Assembly: GCA_012862575.1 (NCBI GenBank)
Contig: BLSF01000023.1
Location: 1 to 64,000 of the forward strand
Direction of reading: 5' to 3'
From: Parietichytrium sp. I65-24A
Lineage: Eukaryota > Sar > Bigyra > Thraustochytrida > Thraustochytriidae
Length of the DNA stretch: 64,000 nt
Under the pieces are notes generated by a model, which was not told where the DNA came from, did no database searches, and saw only the letters and a list, made by a program, of their open reading frames with translations. A program made the translations under genes and the position numbers. Shown here in pieces: positions 60,942-64,000 of this stretch (positions within the stretch are counted from its first letter, which is position 1; each line of letters begins with the position of its first letter).

Positions 60942-63209
60942 TCAAGTGCTTGCCGTCGAAGTCCCGAGCGACTGTTCTTCAGTTGCCATGGCCTTTCGAA
61001 TATTTTCCTGGTACTGGTCGAGATTTTCCTTCTGGAGTTTTACCAGCATTCGTCGAGTGAGCTTTTGTTTTGTGAAGGGGCAGGTATTTTTTGGGTTGCG
61101 ACCAAGAACCCGCAACCACGTGTCGTAGCCCATGATGTGACCGTAAGGAGAAATCGCGGGGTCATAAATTAGTTCCAGAGTCATGGGGCACTTGAGCCCC
61201 GGAATAAGTTGGGGCTCCCCTTTCGATTTCTTGCTCTGCACTTCGCCAGTCTTTTGGCGTTTGGACGTTCTGGCGCACCCGTAGCCGTATGCGCCAGTGT
61301 CAGAGTCGCCCTCTGAAGAGTCGATTTCGTCGGCATAGACGTAATCTCCGTTGCTGCGTTTCTTTTTCGGCTTTGGCTTCGACTTGGACTTGGGCTTGGC
61401 GCGAACTACAACCGGCTTTGCCGTCAGCTTCTTGAGGCGTGCAGCAGCAGACTTGGTGCTCCTGACGACTGGATTCACCACCTGCTTGAGTTCACCCTGA
61501 TCGTCCTTCTCTTCGCCAGGCTTAATGGGCCCCCCACGTTTGAGTCCCTTGGGCCGAACGAATTTGAGCTTGCCATCTTCGTCAATGTGATAATTTGGAT
61601 CGTGGACCTGGCCCTCAACAATAAGTTTGCGGTAGTAGTTTGAGCACTGGTACCCAACACGCCCCGGAATTTTCATACTAAATATGCCCCACCGGTAGTC
61701 GACGCCATCTTTGATGATGTTCATGAATCGGTCGTGGTTTGCTCGGGACCATTCTCCCGTCTCTTGCTCTTCGCCTGGCGCATTAAACCTATAATAGTAC
61801 GCATTTGGGTTGCTCTTTCGGCCAAGAAACGCTCTAATCCGGGCATCAGACCATTTTAAAGCTTTTAGGTCTTCTTCTGTGTACTCAATCTCCTCCGCAG
61901 CTTCGTTTGTCTGAGCCTGCCTCGAAGTTTTTTTCGGCTCCATGTGGACATCGTTCACTTCCGATTGATTCGCCACCGTACTATCATTTTCTGCTTCCGA
62001 GTCAGGCTGTTGGCCAGTCCGCGAGGCGTCCTCTGCAGTTGACACGACCTCCATATTCTTTGTAGCCGCATGATCATCTTCCAGAGCATCGACAGCAGTG
62101 GGATTAAGATGGGTCGATCGGCTCGACCCCACTGACGACGAAGAAGATGACGCTCGCTCTACGTTTGTGCTGCGAGCCGTTTTCCTCGTGCCTGTGGCCA
62201 CAAAATCATCATCACTACTCTCTTCGCTCTCTTGATCTGGAGATCTTTTAGACTCATCTGCGCCATCAGAGTCATCGGTGCCTCTTGTGCTCTTCCCATC
62301 TCCACTTGCGATTTTGGTTTCCGGGGTGGTGTCGTCATCGTCTGAATTCGACGTCAAGGCGGTAGATTTGGATCGTAGCTTTCGAAGCTTTTCGAGTCGA
62401 ATTTGGTCTAGCTTTGCGAGGGCGTCCGCAAGGCGAAGGTTTTCTGCGCGTTTGGTTCCATCTAGCTTGTATCCCGAGTCAGGCTTTCGGTTCGCCCCGT
62501 CTCGCGCGCGGTGAGCACGATTGACGCGCTTTGCCTGCTTTGCAAGAATTTTGTCACGAATTTCAACTTTACACTTCACAGACTCTTCATGGTCACCAGC
62601 GCCCTTTTCGCCCCCATCGGCAAGCGCCTTGGCCCGCTGTCTGGCCCATTGCTGTTCGTAGAGGATCTCTTTGAGCGTGTCCAGAAATTCAGGTTCCATG
62701 GCTATCCTGTTCGCAGCTTCTATTTCGTCATTGTTACAGCACTCAAGGGCAATTTTAGCTTCTTCTTCCGTGACAGCGGTAGCCGCAATCAGATCTTTCA
62801 CTTTCTCGCCCAACTGCTTTTCCTGATACGCAGCAAAATTCTGCTTCAGCTGCGCTTGCCGTTCCTGAATGATCTTCCTTTGCTCTGGCGTAAGGTGCGC
62901 AAGAGGATCATCATCATCATCATCATCGTCGTCGTCCTCCTCATCTTCATCTTCATCCTCCTCGTCGTCATCTTCATCCTCCTCCTCCTCCTCACCTTGG
63001 TTTTCTTCCGAGGCATCTTCGGCACCGTCTTCTACATCTTGCTCTTCCTTGACGCCGTCATTGCCTGTGTTGGGCGCGGCCTCTTCCATGGTTGCCTTCC
63101 ACTCCACACTGTCCAGACATGGAGGCGTGCCCTCCTGCTTTTCTCTCTTGTCGTCCACTTCCACTTCCATTTCCATTTCCAGATGAACTGCGCCTTCGCA
63201 GTCCGCCAT
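60942..63209 (-). CDS. nuclear protein with UBA-like, Myb/SANT-like and U-box-like domains
   Basis: This 755-residue protein has a long acidic run (about residues 68-101, including ten Asp), then a UBA-like helix bundle at about 136-180 (VKDLIAATAVTEEEAKIALE, NDEIEAANRIA). A Ser/Asp-rich disordered middle is followed by a Trp-containing Myb/SANT-like segment at about 482-534 (GEWSRANHDRFMNIIKDG, WGIFSMKIPGRVGYQCSNYY). A basic KPKSKSKPKPKKKR stretch looks like a nuclear signal. The C terminus (about 673-735) reads CPMTLELIYDPAISPYGHIM then TCPFTKQKLTRRMLVKL, a U-box-like fold without RING cysteine ladders. A chromatin-linked ubiquitin ligase is a reasonable inference, not shown. The frame runs upstream to a TTG at 63317; the first ATG is 63209 (MADCEGAVH). 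An upstream exon is possible. Confidence 0.8.
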   Translation of the reverse strand: MADCEGAVHLEMEMEVEVDDKREKQEGTPPCLDSVEWKATMEEAAPNTGNDGVKEEQDVEDGAEDASEENQGEEEEEDEDDDEEDEDEDEEDDDDDDDDDDPLAHLTPEQRKIIQERQAQLKQNFAAYQEKQLGEKVKDLIAATAVTEEEAKIALECCNNDEIEAANRIAMEPEFLDTLKEILYEQQWARQRAKALADGGEKGAGDHEESVKCKVEIRDKILAKQAKRVNRAHRARDGANRKPDSGYKLDGTKRAENLRLADALAKLDQIRLEKLRKLRSKSTALTSNSDDDDTTPETKIASGDGKSTRGTDDSDGADESKRSPDQESEESSDDDFVATGTRKTARSTNVERASSSSSSVGSSRSTHLNPTAVDALEDDHAATKNMEVVSTAEDASRTGQQPDSEAENDSTVANQSEVNDVHMEPKKTSRQAQTNEAAEEIEYTEEDLKALKWSDARIRAFLGRKSNPNAYYYRFNAPGEEQETGEWSRANHDRFMNIIKDGVDYRWGIFSMKIPGRVGYQCSNYYRKLIVEGQVHDPNYHIDEDGKLKFVRPKGLKRGGPIKPGEEKDDQGELKQVVNPVVRSTKSAAARLKKLTAKPVVVRAKPKSKSKPKPKKKRSNGDYVYADEIDSSEGDSDTGAYGYGCARTSKRQKTGEVQSKKSKGEPQLIPGLKCPMTLELIYDPAISPYGHIMGYDTWLRVLGRNPKNTCPFTKQKLTRRMLVKLQKENLDQYQENIRKAMATEEQSLGTSTAST

Positions 63210-63642
63210 CCCCGTGCCCGACTCTCCTGCTGACCCACCCGCTTTCGCTCCTTTGCTCTTTTTTCGCTCGTCCCGTTCCAACGAACCGCGCCGGGGCTTG
63301 CTGGATCGCCGCACCAAAGTACAGTGCCCAACCCTCTTTCTCTCTTTCTCTATTTCTCTCTTTCTCTATTTTGCGTTGTGTGCGTTATGTGCTTTGAGAG
63401 CGATGTGTTCCGTGCAGCGCGTGTGGTGGTGGTGTGGCGTATGGTGCGAACGTATGGCGGATGCTCTTGGTCGCGCAGGTGTATCTCGGCATTGGAAGGT
63501 GCCTCTCAATTCTCAATTCTTAATTCTCAATTCTCAATTCTCCTTACTCAATTCTCAATTCTCAATTCTCCTTTCTGATTTCTGCTTTCTGCTTTCTCGT
63601 CTTGTCTTGTATTGTATTGTCTTGTTGTTGTTGTCTTGTCTT

Positions 63643-63679
<37 letters not shown>

Positions 63680-64000
63680 TCCTACACTCTCAAATACTCT
63701 CAATCAGATTTCACTCTTTTTGAAAATCTCAGAAAAATATTTGAAAAAATCAATCCAAAAAAGCAGTAAATCAAGCAAAAAATCAAGTCGATGCTTAGTC
63801 GATGCTTAGTTGCTGCTTTAGCGGAGGCGGTACTGAGTAGCAACATTGCCTATGCACTAGTACCTGTGTGATGGAGTAGTGATCCGGCTAGGAAGCAAAA
63901 TGCCTTGGTAGGGTCAGATATGAGACTCCTTAACGGTGAATAAGTAGCGCGGTTCTCGTTCCTCGCGAAGGGCGTTATCGAAGTAGTAGCTACGTCTAGC
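63210..64000. other. upstream region of the UBA/U-box gene
   Basis: No gene is seen to the window edge. CT-rich tracts (63337-63369, 63647-63676) are GA-rich on the coding strand of the UBA/U-box gene. Between them lies the 13-unit heptamer array at 63504-63594. The last 200 bp are unremarkable. Confidence 0.6.
63504..63594. repeat. heptamer array TCTCAAT-type, 13 units
   Basis: Thirteen successive 7-bp units: mostly TCTCAAT, with TCTTAAT, TCTCCTT, ACTCAAT, TCTGATT and TCTGCTT. The 7-bp register is kept even where the sequence changes. Confidence 0.9.

Noticed and set aside
62511-63233. Long plus-strand frame rich in Ile/Val/Leu opposite the UBA/U-box gene
   Set aside because: It is the antisense of the acidic Glu/Asp tract and flanking coding sequence; no family resemblance.
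1-64000. Transposons, viral relics, rRNA or tRNA clusters, CRISPR arrays
   Set aside because: I saw no reverse transcriptase, transposase, integrase, capsid or terminal repeat structure, and no RNA gene signature I could support.

Overview
The window is nuclear DNA of a compact protist genome. Eukaryotic hallmarks include retinoblastoma protein, SUMO, PNO1, an exostosin-type glycosyltransferase, WDR91, a PP2C phosphatase, GT-AG introns and long low-complexity proteins. Two surface proteins carry Pro-Thr stalks of the SPT-x-x-PT type common in stramenopiles, and the genes are dense with few short introns. I infer a stramenopile, possibly a labyrinthulomycete (thraustochytrid) relative; that placement is an inference from style, not a phylogeny. 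All three standard stop codons are used. Seven introns are well supported (79-134 bp, mostly with GTAAGT donors); two more (83 and 95 bp) are proposed. I recognise no mobile element, viral relic, rRNA, tRNA or CRISPR array.

Layout. 0-6 kb: a K+-type vacuolar H+-pyrophosphatase (+), a multi-exon HSBP1 (-) and an unknown coiled-coil gene (-). 6-13 kb: a full-length retinoblastoma protein (+), an acyl-CoA-binding protein (+) and WDR91 (-). 14-21 kb: a short-chain dehydrogenase with a one-base frame problem (+), a TPR protein with an Asn-Ala hexamer repeat (-) and a polytopic class 3 lipase (+). 23-33 kb: a signal-anchored Pro-Thr protein (+), PNO1 (+), a two-PDZ protein with a duplicated unknown domain (-), SUMO (+) and an exostosin-like GT47 enzyme (+). 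34-48 kb: a 3736-residue type I membrane protein made of about 27 degenerate Cys-containing helical repeats (+), followed tail-to-tail by a polytopic TRP-like protein with a Pro-Thr stalk (-). 49-64 kb: an unknown basic protein (-), a two-RRM RNA-binding protein (+), an N-myristoylated PP2C (-) and a UBA/Myb-like/U-box-like nuclear protein (-).

The genes do not form one pathway; they look like an ordinary mixed eukaryotic neighbourhood. Loose themes are cell surface and membrane (pyrophosphatase, lipase, two Pro-Thr proteins, giant repeat protein, GT47) and nuclear or stress regulation (RB, HSBP1, SUMO, UBA/U-box protein). The strongest candidate for something undescribed is the giant repeat ectodomain protein at 34097-45307. 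Second is the duplicated cysteine-containing domain in the PDZ protein.

Non-coding DNA has its own grammar. Tandem arrays with a 7-bp unit recur at eight or more intergenic sites. Purine-rich tracts sit on the coding strand of most 5' leaders. A GCRGGGACAC motif clusters in front of the RB gene and occurs once before the pyrophosphatase. Several open frames begin at a non-ATG codon, so the starts below were reset to the first supported ATG.
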